A stretch of 64,000 nucleotides of DNA from Tamlana sp. I1. GTDB taxonomy: Bacteria > Bacteroidota > Bacteroidia > Flavobacteriales > Flavobacteriaceae. Below are positions 25,830 through 34,375 of this stretch, one piece after another; the stretch's first letter is position 1, and each line of letters starts with the position of its first letter. The stretch is taken from assembly GCF_015355625.1 (NCBI RefSeq), contig NZ_JACLAF010000001.1, positions 62,001 through 126,000 of the forward strand, given 5' to 3'. Below the pieces are notes generated by a model. That model did not search any database. It had not been told where the DNA came from and saw nothing but the letters and a program-made list of their open reading frames with translations. The position numbers and the translations under genes are program-made.

Positions 25830-26440
25830 GAGTTTGTGGTTTTAGAGTGTTTTCCAATTACAAAGGCTAGAAGCGTAAAAAACATGCCTAATCCCATTAA
25901 ATAACCGCCAAATCTGGGGTAAGAATAAGCATCGAAATTAAGCAGCTTTTCATGTCCGAATAACGGGGGCTTGTAAGTCATAGGTGTACCATCAGGTTTT
26001 TCTAGTTTTATAATGGCATTCGGATTAAGGTTGGTGCCATAATCTAGCATCCAGGCATTAAAATCGTACATGCCTAAAACGCCTAATATGGTCATTAAAA
26101 CGAGCCAGCCTAAGAACCAGTGATAGCTTATTTTCCCTAAAAAGCCTAAGATTCCAATGAGTAGTCCTAAAGCCACCATGCTACCAATTACTATAGGAAA
26201 CACTTTAAATTCCCACATATCTTCATTTTTAGGAATAATTTTCATTCCAATATAATGATTCAGGCCATCAATGTTTTGAATATCAAACTCGTGCATGCCT
26301 TTAATACCATTAATATGGATGTTCATGCCTAATGGTTCTGGATATTGCGGCGCTCCCAGTGTAATATTCCATAAAGGAAATTTAAACAAGCCGGTTAACA
26401 GCAGCGCTCCAATAATCATTAGAATACTTGCCTTTTTCAT
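25826..26440 (-). CDS. Four-span membrane protein of the nos operon
   Basis: A protein of about 204 residues (start set at MKKASILMIIGALLLTGLF; an ATG ten codons upstream is possible) with four hydrophobic segments: residues 5-22, about 98-118, about 128-145 and near the C-terminus. The first periplasmic stretch has PLWNITLGAPQYPEPLGMNI, Pro/Met-rich, followed by GMHEFDIQNIDGLNHYIGMK with two His and several Met. This could bind copper or touch the quinol pool. The gene lies between nosZ and nosL, where many clade II nos clusters carry membrane proteins of unknown job. I cannot assign it to NosB, NosH or another named family. Its role in N2O reduction is inferred from position. Confidence 0.75.
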   Translation of the reverse strand: MKKASILMIIGALLLTGLFKFPLWNITLGAPQYPEPLGMNIHINGIKGMHEFDIQNIDGLNHYIGMKIIPKNEDMWEFKVFPIVIGSMVALGLLIGILGFLGKISYHWFLGWLVLMTILGVLGMYDFNAWMLDYGTNLNPNAIIKLEKPDGTPMTYKPPLFGHEKLLNFDAYSYPRFGGYLMGLGMFFTLLAFVIGKHSKTTNS

Positions 26441-26564
26441 AATAGTTAGTTTAGTTTGGTTGTGCTTCAATAGTAAATTTGGGGCAGTTTATATTATTTC
26501 CATCGAAACCATACTATTTAACACAGGCAGCACTTTTTGGGTACTGCCTGTATAAAATTGTTTG

Positions 26565-28529
26565 TTAATCTTCACCTAGTGAATAGCTTATTTCTATATT
26601 AGAATTTTCAGGAGAAACTCTTATATAACCTTGCATTTCTTGGTGCAGTGCGCTACAGAAATCGGTACAATAAAACGGCCAAACACCAACTTGTTTTGGG
26701 TACCAAACCGAGGTTTTAGTTTGCCCAGGCATAACTAATAATTCTGAAGTTTGTTGTCCTATCATTGCAAAACCATGAGGAACATCAAAATCTTGCTCGT
26801 GGTTTGTAATGTGGAAGTAAACTTTGTCGCCAACTTTAATGCCTTCAATATTATCTGGTGTAAAGTGACTGCGAATGGTAGACATATAAATATGAACTTC
26901 TTTGCCTTCTCGTACAACTTTAGCTTGATCTGGACTGCTTACCGCATACGGGTGTTTATTTTCGTCTAGTCGGTATATTTTTTTAGATTTTGGCGCTAAG
27001 ATGCTTGCAGGAATACCAGCGGCATAATGCGGTTCGCCATGAGTTGGGAAATCATAAATAAGCTCCATTTTATCACCAGAAATATCATAAATCTGTGCAG
27101 AGTGTTCCATCTCAGGACCTGTTGGTAAGTATCTGTCTTTTGTGATTTTGTTTAAAGCTACCACATATTTACCAAATGGTTTTCTTGAATTTCCGCCAGG
27201 AATCATTAAGTGACCAACTGAGTAGTAGGTTGGTTTTCTGTCTAAAACCTCCCAAGTTCCTAGTTTCCATTTTACCACTTCCGAAGAAATAAAGAATGTG
27301 GTATACGCATTGCCTTTATCATCAAACTCGGTGTGTAATGGGCCTAAACCACTACTTTTTACAGTTCCAGCAAGGACATCTTCAAATTTTAAAATTGGAA
27401 TTCCGTAAGCTTCACCATCAAATTTTTTAGCTTCAATAGCGGCAATCATATTATCAAATGAATGTACTGTTAAATCCGCAGATAATTTTCCGTTTCCAAT
27501 AATGTATTGCCCTGTAGGATCGACATCACAACCGTGTGGCGATTTTGGAGTTGGTAAGAAATAAATAGCGCCAGGAACTTTAAGCGGATCTACGGTAAGC
27601 ACTTCCTTTTTCATGGTAGTAGTACCTGTATGTGTAGATTCATCATAAATATTATGCGCATAATTTGCAGGCATTTTAGTACCACCACCATTATTTACAT
27701 AGTCTTCTATTTTCTTCCAGTTTATGGCTGCTATAAAATCTTTATCATTTTGTGATGCATTTACTTCTAATAAACTGTGTGCTTCTTCGGTGTTATATGT
27801 TGTAAAGAAGAACCATCCGTGAGATTTTCCGCGACCAGGATGCGATAAATCATAATTAAACCCGGGCATTATAAGTTGGAATTTAATATCCATATGGCCA
27901 TGTTCAGGATCGACACTTATAAATGAAAGCGCACCTTTAAATTCACTTTTGTATTCTTTTATAGGCATATCACGTTGCGGAACTGGTACCGAGAATCGGG
28001 TTCCTGCTACCACGTATTCTGTGTTTTCGGTAACGAAAGATGAACTGTGGTTACCAGCACTGTTTGGAACCTCTATAATTTCTTCAGTTTCGAATGTGGT
28101 TAGACTTATTCTTGCTATTCTAGGGGTGTTATTCCCGTTTATAAAAATCCAACGTCCGTCTAATTCGCCATTAGTTTGAGAAATATCGGGGTGGTGGGCA
28201 TCATCCCAAGGCACAAAACCATGAGAAGTTTCTAACATAGGTTTGGTTTCTTCAGAATAACCATAACCAGAGGTAGGGAATTGAGAAAAAACAGGAATTT
28301 CCTTAAACATTCTACCAGACGGTAAGCCGTAAACGGTAACGTTGCCACTGTAACCACCAGACATAAACGCATAAAATTCGTCATGTTCTCCTGGTGCTAC
28401 ATATACTTTTTCGGCGGCACTAGACCTTAATGCGCCACTTGATTTGTTTTGGTTATTGTTATTGCCACAACTTGTAAGTAGCATTAACGCACCAAATAGG
28501 GTAAGTAATTGTAATTTATGTTTTTTCAT
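26565..28529 (-). CDS. nosZ: Nitrous oxide reductase, clade II (Sec-type)
   Basis: A 654-residue nitrous oxide reductase that reduces N2O to N2 with electrons from cytochrome c. The leader is a Sec lipoprotein signal (LTLFGALMLLTSC, Cys21) rather than the twin-arginine signal of clade I, the hallmark of clade II enzymes. The beta-propeller domain carries CuZ His ligands, including WDDAHHPDISQTNGELDG, and HGCDVDPTGQYIIGNGKL later. The C-terminal cupredoxin has the CuA site Cys621-x3-Cys625-x3-His629-x2-Met632 (YCTDFCSALHQEM) and an upstream His in VPHGFAMIG. All key residues look present, so the enzyme should be active. It is third in its operon after cytochrome c and fasciclin genes. Confidence 0.97.
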   Translation of the reverse strand: MKKHKLQLLTLFGALMLLTSCGNNNNQNKSSGALRSSAAEKVYVAPGEHDEFYAFMSGGYSGNVTVYGLPSGRMFKEIPVFSQFPTSGYGYSEETKPMLETSHGFVPWDDAHHPDISQTNGELDGRWIFINGNNTPRIARISLTTFETEEIIEVPNSAGNHSSSFVTENTEYVVAGTRFSVPVPQRDMPIKEYKSEFKGALSFISVDPEHGHMDIKFQLIMPGFNYDLSHPGRGKSHGWFFFTTYNTEEAHSLLEVNASQNDKDFIAAINWKKIEDYVNNGGGTKMPANYAHNIYDESTHTGTTTMKKEVLTVDPLKVPGAIYFLPTPKSPHGCDVDPTGQYIIGNGKLSADLTVHSFDNMIAAIEAKKFDGEAYGIPILKFEDVLAGTVKSSGLGPLHTEFDDKGNAYTTFFISSEVVKWKLGTWEVLDRKPTYYSVGHLMIPGGNSRKPFGKYVVALNKITKDRYLPTGPEMEHSAQIYDISGDKMELIYDFPTHGEPHYAAGIPASILAPKSKKIYRLDENKHPYAVSSPDQAKVVREGKEVHIYMSTIRSHFTPDNIEGIKVGDKVYFHITNHEQDFDVPHGFAMIGQQTSELLVMPGQTKTSVWYPKQVGVWPFYCTDFCSALHQEMQGYIRVSPENSNIEISYSLGED

Positions 28530-28557
28530 GGGATATATAGTTTGAAAGATTTTTAGG

Positions 28558-29136
28558 TTACTTGGTTTCTGGTAAAATCACTTTATCCACAACGTGAATA
28601 ATGCCATTGCCTGCTTTTATGCTCGCTATTATTTTTGCACCACCTACATACACATCGTCTCCTTTAACTTCAACGGTAGTACTGGTATCGTCTGCCTGAC
28701 CTAATTTTTTAAATTTCTTTAAAAAGTCTTTGCTGTAATTGGCAGCAGTAACGTGGTGTTTTAAAATGGCAGCTAATTTCTCCTTGTTTTCTGGTTTTAA
28801 TAAGGTTTCTACCGTTCCAGCTGGTAAAGCATCAAAGGCTTCGTTAGTAGGAGCGAAAACCATTAAAGGCCCTGCATTTACTAACACATTTTCTAAATTT
28901 GCAGCCTGAACCGCAGCAACCAATGTGGTATGATCTGGCGATTGCATGGCTATTTGTAAAATGTTTGGCGTGGAGCTGCTGTCGTCTATAAAGGCCTGAC
29001 CTTTTTGACTGTTTGAAGTAGCCTCGGAACTTGTTTGTACAGGTGTATTGTCTTGTTTTACCTCATTTTTACAGTTGTAAAAAAGGACTAAAAACACTAG
29101 TAAAGTGCCTATTTTAAAAAATGGAAAACTCTTCAT
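28558..29136 (-). CDS. Fasciclin-domain lipoprotein of the nos operon
   Basis: A 192-residue lipoprotein (leader LLVFLVLFYNC, Cys22) with one fasciclin (FAS1) domain at about 55-190. Typical H1 and H2 motifs are present: PLMVFAPTNEAFDALPAG and KAGNGIIHVVDKVILP, with HHVTAANY in between. FAS1 domains mediate adhesion or protein contacts; no enzymatic role is known. Its place between cytochrome c and nosZ on the operon suggests a part in the N2O reductase complex, for example holding the cytochrome near NosZ at the membrane. This is inference. Confidence 0.88.
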   Translation of the reverse strand: MKSFPFFKIGTLLVFLVLFYNCKNEVKQDNTPVQTSSEATSNSQKGQAFIDDSSSTPNILQIAMQSPDHTTLVAAVQAANLENVLVNAGPLMVFAPTNEAFDALPAGTVETLLKPENKEKLAAILKHHVTAANYSKDFLKKFKKLGQADDTSTTVEVKGDDVYVGGAKIIASIKAGNGIIHVVDKVILPETK

Positions 29137-29143
29137 AATGGAA

Positions 29144-29653
29144 TTATTTAAGTGTTCTAAAATATTCTAAAATGTCGCGAGCTTGAGCTTCGGTAAGGTT
29201 TTGATTGGCCATGGCAGCACCATTAAATTCAACCAATAATGCTTTTGCAATGGGGTCTTGTTCGGTCATTAATTTGGGGTCTAGAATCATGTTCATAACC
29301 CATTCAGGTGTTCTAAGTTCTAGTATTCCTGCAGGACTCGGACCAATAAAACGCTTGTTTGGTTTATGGCAAGCCGTACAATTGGTTTTAAAAAGCTCGG
29401 CGCCTCTTGCAGCCATAGCTTCGTCTATGGTTGGATTTAATTCTACATGTTTTACTTTTCCAACCCCTTTGTTATCCAATGAAGCTCTTTTTGAAGCAGG
29501 AAGTTCAGAGGCTGCAGCGGGTTGCTCAACTGTTTTTTCTGTTGCTGGTTGTTGGTTGTATTCAAATTTTTTGGTCTTTTTTTCTTCTTTTCCGCCACAA
29601 CTTATTAGAATGCCTGCTGTGATGAGAAATACAAATTTGATTAGTGCTTTCAT
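29144..29653 (-). CDS. Cytochrome c lipoprotein, probable electron donor to NosZ
   Basis: A 169-residue protein with a lipoprotein leader (LITAGILISC, Cys19), a Pro/Ala/Glu-rich tether (about 35-75) and a single-haem cytochrome c domain. It has the haem motif NCTACHKPNKRFIGPSP (Cys92, Cys95, His96) and a distal Met in WVMNMILDPKLM. The C-terminus LTEAQARDILEYFRTLK is the typical last helix. The first gene of the nos operon, it is most likely the electron carrier from the menaquinol-oxidising chain to the CuA centre of NosZ. Its promoter region contains a palindromic operator shared with the copper-import operon. Confidence 0.92.
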   Translation of the reverse strand: MKALIKFVFLITAGILISCGGKEEKKTKKFEYNQQPATEKTVEQPAAASELPASKRASLDNKGVGKVKHVELNPTIDEAMAARGAELFKTNCTACHKPNKRFIGPSPAGILELRTPEWVMNMILDPKLMTEQDPIAKALLVEFNGAAMANQNLTEAQARDILEYFRTLK

Positions 29654-29735
29654 TGATTTTTGATTTTTTAGTTACTGAAATTAAGTTGAGATTATTATAT
29701 ATAAGCGCTAAAAAAGACAGCCCTTTTTAACATCA

Positions 29736-29779
29736 TAAAAATATAGGAAGCATTTAATTGAAAAGATGACATTTGTCAT
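29736..29779 (-). promoter_or_regulatory. nos operon promoter with ATGAC-N4-GTCAT operator
   Basis: On the minus strand a -7-like box TATTTTTA (29743-29736; one base off TAnnTTTG) lies exactly 22 bp from a perfect palindrome ATGAC-ATTT-GTCAT (29766-29779). The palindrome centre then falls about 41-42 bp upstream of the expected start of transcription, the class II activator position for Crp/Fnr-type regulators. The same palindrome with the same 22-bp spacing occurs at 33433-33476. The rest of the 29654-29991 gap has the terminator at 29918-29956 and no gene. Confidence 0.75.
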
Positions 29780-29917
29780 AAAAAGACCTTTTTGTCCTAG
29801 ATGAGGTAAGAAAAAGGATTTTTCAATATAAAAAAGGAAACACTTGTGGGGTTTAATATTTTGTTATTTAATGTTTTGTGGTTTTAGTTTTGTGTTTTCG
29901 ATGTTAGAAAATGTTGT

Positions 29918-29956
29918 AAAAAAAACATCCCTTCTTCACGTTGTGAGAAAGGGATG
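29918..29956 (-). terminator. Rho-independent terminator of the copper-receptor operon
   Basis: Arms CATCCCTT (from 29926) and AAGGGATG (to 29956) with additional partial pairing towards the loop, followed on the minus strand by eight T (the A run at 29918-29925). It lies 35 bp after the stop of the lipoprotein gene at 29992-30846 and separates that operon from the nos promoter. Confidence 0.88.
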
Positions 29957-29991
29957 CTTTATAAAAGGCTAGTTTTAATTATAATCGAGTT

Positions 29992-30846
29992 TTAAAACTC
30001 AAAATCGAAGTATAAGCTACTTTCAATGTTTTCTTCGGTAACATCTTCACCTTTTAATACATCGCCATCTTCATTAAGTAGTTTCAAATTCATTTTCCAA
30101 TAGCCTGTCATGGTTAAGGATAGTTTTCCGTCGTACATGTTAGAGGCTGCATTATATGTTAAGTCCTCGTTATTTGGCGAACTGTGATTTCCCATGCCTG
30201 GCATTCTTGGGTCTACCGTAACAGTAAAATCTTCAACTACAGAGAAAGTCATCATGTCTTCCATTTTGTATAAAACTGCAGTAAAATCGTTTACTTTAAC
30301 TTCTGGATTTACTGGCGTTACCATAGCAAGAACATATCTTGAATTATCACTCCCCATAAAGGAACTTACACTGCGCATATCATCTTCATCAGCAATGACT
30401 TCAATGTTTTTTGAAGCTTCAAAAGATTCGTCATCTATGCTGTAGTTTAGTTTTAAATTCCAATACTCCGTATCGTTTCCTGGCATTTGAAAAACGATAA
30501 AGCCGTTTGAAACCGTTGTGTTTTCAGTAAGTGAAACTTCCGAAGTAGGACAAGAGTGCATCATGCTTGTCATGTGCATAACAGGTGTCCAGCTTATTTC
30601 TGCATTAGAAATGTATGTGTTTGTAGCTTGATCTTTAATTCTGATGGAAATATCATTGTATCCAATCATGAAGCTTTTGTTTGCTGAATATAATTCAATA
30701 TCATGATGATCTGTTTCAATGGTTTCTACCAAGTTTAAACCTTCAACAGGGTTTTCTTCTTTAAGATCGTCGGAATCATCTGATGAACATGAAACGAAAC
30801 TTGTAAAAAGAATAGTGATTGCGAATAGGTACTTAATTGTTTTCAT
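29992..30846 (-). CDS. Met/His-rich lipoprotein of the copper-receptor operon
   Basis: A 284-residue lipoprotein (leader FAITILFTSFVSC, Cys20) followed by an Asp/Ser-rich tether. The mature part looks like two beta-sandwich domains. It carries clustered possible copper ligands: WTPVMHMTSMMHSCPTSEVS near residue 87-106 and PRMPGMGNHSS near 212. The first domain resembles FixH/YtkA-like proteins, in which a strand with H-M residues binds copper; I offer that as likeness only. It lies 24 bp after the TonB receptor gene and ends in a strong terminator. Likely role: surface or periplasmic copper capture, handing metal to or from the receptor. Confidence 0.75.
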   Translation of the reverse strand: MKTIKYLFAITILFTSFVSCSSDDSDDLKEENPVEGLNLVETIETDHHDIELYSANKSFMIGYNDISIRIKDQATNTYISNAEISWTPVMHMTSMMHSCPTSEVSLTENTTVSNGFIVFQMPGNDTEYWNLKLNYSIDDESFEASKNIEVIADEDDMRSVSSFMGSDNSRYVLAMVTPVNPEVKVNDFTAVLYKMEDMMTFSVVEDFTVTVDPRMPGMGNHSSPNNEDLTYNAASNMYDGKLSLTMTGYWKMNLKLLNEDGDVLKGEDVTEENIESSLYFDFEF

Positions 30847-30870
30847 TGTATATGGTTTAAAAGGTTTTTA

Positions 30871-32943
30871 TTAATTGATTTTATAAGAAAGTGAGACATA
30901 GATATTACGTCCCATTCTTGGAATATTATTCCAATCGGAATAGGTTGAATAATAGGTGTCAAAAATATTTTCAACACCAGTTTTTAGATACAATTGATTT
31001 TTTGAAACATAAAATGTTTTACCTAATGCTAATGAAAAAATGGTGTAGGCATCAGATTGGTCTTCACCAAAATCGGGGTTGTAATGGATTTGTTTTCCTG
31101 CGCCACGCATGGCCAATTCGCCGTTAAATGTTTTTTTATGATATTTAAGCGTTGCGCCGTAAGCCAAAGGACTAATAAAAGGTAAGTTGCGTTGGTCGTT
31201 ATCTATCCCGCGATGGTATGAAATTACCCCGTTTAAGTTTAGCGTTTTCGATATTTTATACGCCGAACTTAACGCCACATTAGTAATCACTGCGTAATCA
31301 AGGTTTTGATATACTTTAACACCTTCGGCACCAATGGTCATGGGGCTTAAATTTGTATCCACTTCTCCAATAATATAATTGGGCATTTTAAAAGCATTGG
31401 CGTCCAAACTTATATTAAAGGTCTTCTTATTTAAAGCCACCGAACCATTTAACTCTAGCGCTTGCTCGTTTTTAAGATTAGGATTTCCTATATAATCATG
31501 ATTGTCTGAACTGTTATACAAGTAAAAACCATAACCTTCGGAAACCGATGGAGCACGTGTAGCATACGATAGGCCTGCAGCAACATCAAACGCATTTATT
31601 TTTTTGTGATACTGCGCTGCCATGCTTGTTAAAAAACGATTTTGTGAGGCTTCCATGTCTGGATAAAAAATCTTTAAACTGTTTAAGCCAAACTCATCGG
31701 CGACACGGTTGTTTTGAAACGAAAGTCGTGTAGATACTTTTAAATCTGATTGCGCAAAAGTGATCTGATCCTGAACATAAATTCCCGAATTTAAAGTATG
31801 TACATCTGGCCAAGTGAGCATAAACATGGCAGATTGATTCGGGTCGTTAGGGTACATGGTCATTTCTGCTAAAGCGCGATTGTAATACCCATCTACTTTG
31901 AACAAAACATTGTGCTTTTGCTTATTTAATTGGGCTTGCGAGTAAAAGCCGTAAGTGTCGCTCCAACCTGGCATATCCATGCGAATAGGCACATCTGGAC
32001 GTTTGGAATCGTCCATAATATGTGTTATCGAATTGGCATACAGTTTAGATTCCCAATGCGTAAGTTGGCCTAAATGTAACTGCTCATAACTTACCGAGCC
32101 AATAAAAGCACGCGCCAACGAAACATCCATGGGCAGAGCAGGGTAGCCTACGTTTCTAGCTTCATCAAAAATAAAACTCGTAGTTAATTTACTTTCATTT
32201 TTCAATAATACACCGCCGTTAAAGGACAGGTTGTACTTTTCAAATTGCGAGTAAAGCACTTCTTCGCCACCTCCAGCAAAATAATTATCTGCGTTTCGGT
32301 AAATAACATCGGCATCGACGTAGAAATTTGTGTCTGCAAAGTTGAGGTCGGCACCAATTATTTTTTGCTTGTTATTGCTTTCAAAACCGCTTTCTATGTT
32401 TACTTTAAAATAATCTTCTTTAAAACCCGTTTTATCGAGCTCCAAATCGATGGCGCCACCTACACAAACACCGTGTTCACTGCCTTCTTGACCAGAAGCC
32501 ACCGTGATTTTAGAAAGATTCGACACATCGACATACGATGTAATTGGGTCCATTTTATCGGTACAAGCAGCAAAAATACGCATGCCATCAATAGTAACCG
32601 ATAAGCGTTCTGAAACCATATTATTTACGGCGGGTTCCCAAGCATAAGCGCCTCTTTTTATCATGTTAACTTTTTGAGCGCTATCTAAAAATTCATCAAC
32701 CGATGCCAATGGTTTAGGTTCTTGCTGATAAAAAAGTTTTTTCTTAGAAGCGATTAACACCACTTCCTTAAGAATGTTTGTTTTAACAGAATCGACTTCT
32801 GTTTGTGCATGTTTTTTATGATTTTCTTGCTGACTGTAGCTCCATAAGGGAAGTGTTAGTGCCACAAGAAAACATACCCGTTTTAGCTTGTTAATAGCTT
32901 GATTTGGGTATAGCATTATGCCCATAGCTTTAATATGTTGCAT
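30871..32943 (-). CDS. TonB-dependent copper receptor, OprC/NosA-like
   Basis: A 690-residue outer-membrane receptor. It has a signal segment (VCFLVALTLPLWSYSQ), a plug (about 75-180) and a 22-strand barrel ending in RMGRNIYVSLSYKIN with the terminal aromatic-like motif. The plug carries DGMRIFAACTDKMDPITSYV with Cys127-x3-Met131, and the barrel has ITHIMDD with His308-x-Met310. These match the CxxxM plus HxM copper site of Pseudomonas OprC, with nearly the same spacing between the two halves. NosA, the OprC homologue of denitrifiers, is needed for NosZ copper loading. No SusC-type N-terminal domain is present. It is the middle gene of an operon sharing its operator with nos. ATGs at 32925 and 32916 are alternative starts. 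Confidence 0.9.
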   Translation of the reverse strand: MQHIKAMGIMLYPNQAINKLKRVCFLVALTLPLWSYSQQENHKKHAQTEVDSVKTNILKEVVLIASKKKLFYQQEPKPLASVDEFLDSAQKVNMIKRGAYAWEPAVNNMVSERLSVTIDGMRIFAACTDKMDPITSYVDVSNLSKITVASGQEGSEHGVCVGGAIDLELDKTGFKEDYFKVNIESGFESNNKQKIIGADLNFADTNFYVDADVIYRNADNYFAGGGEEVLYSQFEKYNLSFNGGVLLKNESKLTTSFIFDEARNVGYPALPMDVSLARAFIGSVSYEQLHLGQLTHWESKLYANSITHIMDDSKRPDVPIRMDMPGWSDTYGFYSQAQLNKQKHNVLFKVDGYYNRALAEMTMYPNDPNQSAMFMLTWPDVHTLNSGIYVQDQITFAQSDLKVSTRLSFQNNRVADEFGLNSLKIFYPDMEASQNRFLTSMAAQYHKKINAFDVAAGLSYATRAPSVSEGYGFYLYNSSDNHDYIGNPNLKNEQALELNGSVALNKKTFNISLDANAFKMPNYIIGEVDTNLSPMTIGAEGVKVYQNLDYAVITNVALSSAYKISKTLNLNGVISYHRGIDNDQRNLPFISPLAYGATLKYHKKTFNGELAMRGAGKQIHYNPDFGEDQSDAYTIFSLALGKTFYVSKNQLYLKTGVENIFDTYYSTYSDWNNIPRMGRNIYVSLSYKIN

Positions 32944-33018
32944 GCTATAGTTTTTGATAGTTATGTAATACAGTAGATTACCGTAGCTTGTTTTTTAACT
33001 ACAGTATTCGGTGTTTAA

Positions 33019-33393
33019 CTATGCAATTTGTGGCGGCGGAGAAATGGTCGTGATAAATACCTTAGAGTATAATTCTTGCGAAGTACTAAAAGTGTGTTTT
33101 ACCAGACTAGGTATAGGTTGAGCTAAGTTGTAGTTTGCCTCAAAGTCTTGAAACAGAATGTTATGAGATTCTATTTTATTTTGTGATTTATTAGGCGTTT
33201 CTTCCGATTCTTGTGCTTCTTTAGCAAGTTGTTTGGTGAGGTAACATTTTCCATTACAAGCTAATTCTGGCTTATCTGTGTTTTCACAAAGCACGGTAGC
33301 AATATAGTCGTAATTTGAAACATACTCAAGCACAGGCCATAAAGGCTTTAAAAGTATGGTAAAGGCTAAAATTACAGGAATGATGCTTTTCAT
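33019..33393 (-). CDS. Small membrane protein with CNGKC motif, first gene of the copper-receptor operon
   Basis: A 124-residue protein starting MKSIIPVILAFTILLKPLWP. A longer reading from 33435 exists, but the -7 box of its promoter overlaps that start, so the ATG at 33393 is preferred. One membrane segment or signal is followed by LCENTDKPELACNGKCYLTK, with three Cys, then a Gln/Asn/Ser-rich hydrophilic tail and a C-terminal FITTISPPPQIA. Such C-x-GKCYL proteins recur beside metal-uptake genes in Flavobacteria, as far as I recall, but have no described function. It may bind copper at the inner membrane. It lies 75 bp upstream of the receptor gene on the same strand. Confidence 0.72.
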   Translation of the reverse strand: MKSIIPVILAFTILLKPLWPVLEYVSNYDYIATVLCENTDKPELACNGKCYLTKQLAKEAQESEETPNKSQNKIESHNILFQDFEANYNLAQPIPSLVKHTFSTSQELYSKVFITTISPPPQIA

Positions 33394-33432
33394 TTGTAAC
33401 GCTACAGCTTGTGCTAACTTAGTTTGTGGTTT

Positions 33433-33476
33433 CAAATTTAAAGCGCAAAAGTACTAAAAAAGATGACAAAAGTCAT
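33433..33476 (-). promoter_or_regulatory. Copper-receptor operon promoter with ATGAC-N4-GTCAT operator
   Basis: On the minus strand, TAAATTTG (33440-33433) is an exact -7 box. A perfect palindrome ATGAC-AAAA-GTCAT (33463-33476) lies 22 bp upstream of it, centred about -41.5 from the expected start of transcription. The same palindrome and spacing are found in front of the nos operon at 29736-29779. This site argues that translation of the first gene starts at 33393, not at 33435. Confidence 0.8.
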
Positions 33477-33592
33477 ATTGAGGATATTTTTGTCTTTTAT
33501 GTTTGAATGTTCTTGAATTTTAACTAATAAATCACGAATTGATGTGCTTGTTTTGAAAATAGTGTGCTTGTTGAAGCTTGTTTTTCTAAATT

Positions 33593-34372
33593 TTAATCTA
33601 GATTTCTAATCCATATATTTCTAAAACTCACAGCACAATGATGGTCTTGCAAAAATAGAGGTGCTTTGCCGTGTTTGATGTTTTTTGGAAAGCCGATATA
33701 TTCAGTTGTGCCTTTTATTTCAAAATGATCTTGAATTAAAACACCATTATGAAGTACAGTAATGGTTGCCGATTTTGTTTTTTCTCCTGATTTATTGAAG
33801 ATTGGTTCATGATAAATAATATCATAAGTATTCCATGCGCCAGTGGGAACAGAAGCTTTTGCTAATGGAATGGCTTGTTTGTATATCGCACCTACTTGAC
33901 CATTTACATAAGTTTCGTTATTGTTATTATCTAATATTTGAACCTCGTATTTACTTTGAAGAAATACACCGCTATTGCCTCGGTTTTGTCCGTCGCCATC
34001 AATAATAGATGGCGATTTCCACTCTAAATGCAGTTGTACGCTTCCAAAATCACGTTTGGTTTTAATGCTGCCAGAACTACTATCTGGAATAATGGTCATG
34101 CTTTTTTCGGCTTGGTTAATTTTCCAATTAATCGCTTCGCTGCCTTCGGCGGAAACCCATTCATCAAAATTGGTTCCGTCAAAAAGAACAATAGCATCAC
34201 TAGGCGCGCCATTTTGGCTAACAGGATTTACCGTAGGGGGTGCAGGACTCCAAATTTCTGTGTCTTTGGGGTCGGTTGGTTCCTTTAACGGGATGGTGTT
34301 TTCTTTTTTTACAGAGCCTGAACAGGCCATTAAAATGAAGCAGATTAAAAGACTAAGACTGAATTTCTTCAT
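33593..34372 (-). CDS. DUF1080 lipoprotein, 3-keto-glycoside hydrolase family
   Basis: A 259-residue lipoprotein (leader LSLLICFILMAC, Cys17). The DUF1080 beta-sandwich (about 58-258) shows ALVLFDGTNFDEWVSAEG-like IVLFDGTNFDEWVSAEGSEA, SVQLHLEWKSPSIID, GNSGVFLQSKYEVQILDNNN near 130-150, GAWNTYDIIYHEPIF and a final VSFRNIWIRNLD. All are family landmarks. Members hydrolyse 3-keto-disaccharides or 3-keto-glycosides; the catalytic mechanism is that of an eliminating lyase. The last gene of the leftward arm behind two isomerases, an oxidoreductase and a transporter, it would act in the periplasm on sugars oxidised by the GMC dehydrogenase. Confidence 0.88.
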   Translation of the reverse strand: MKKFSLSLLICFILMACSGSVKKENTIPLKEPTDPKDTEIWSPAPPTVNPVSQNGAPSDAIVLFDGTNFDEWVSAEGSEAINWKINQAEKSMTIIPDSSSGSIKTKRDFGSVQLHLEWKSPSIIDGDGQNRGNSGVFLQSKYEVQILDNNNNETYVNGQVGAIYKQAIPLAKASVPTGAWNTYDIIYHEPIFNKSGEKTKSATITVLHNGVLIQDHFEIKGTTEYIGFPKNIKHGKAPLFLQDHHCAVSFRNIWIRNLD

Positions 34373-34375
34373 GAG

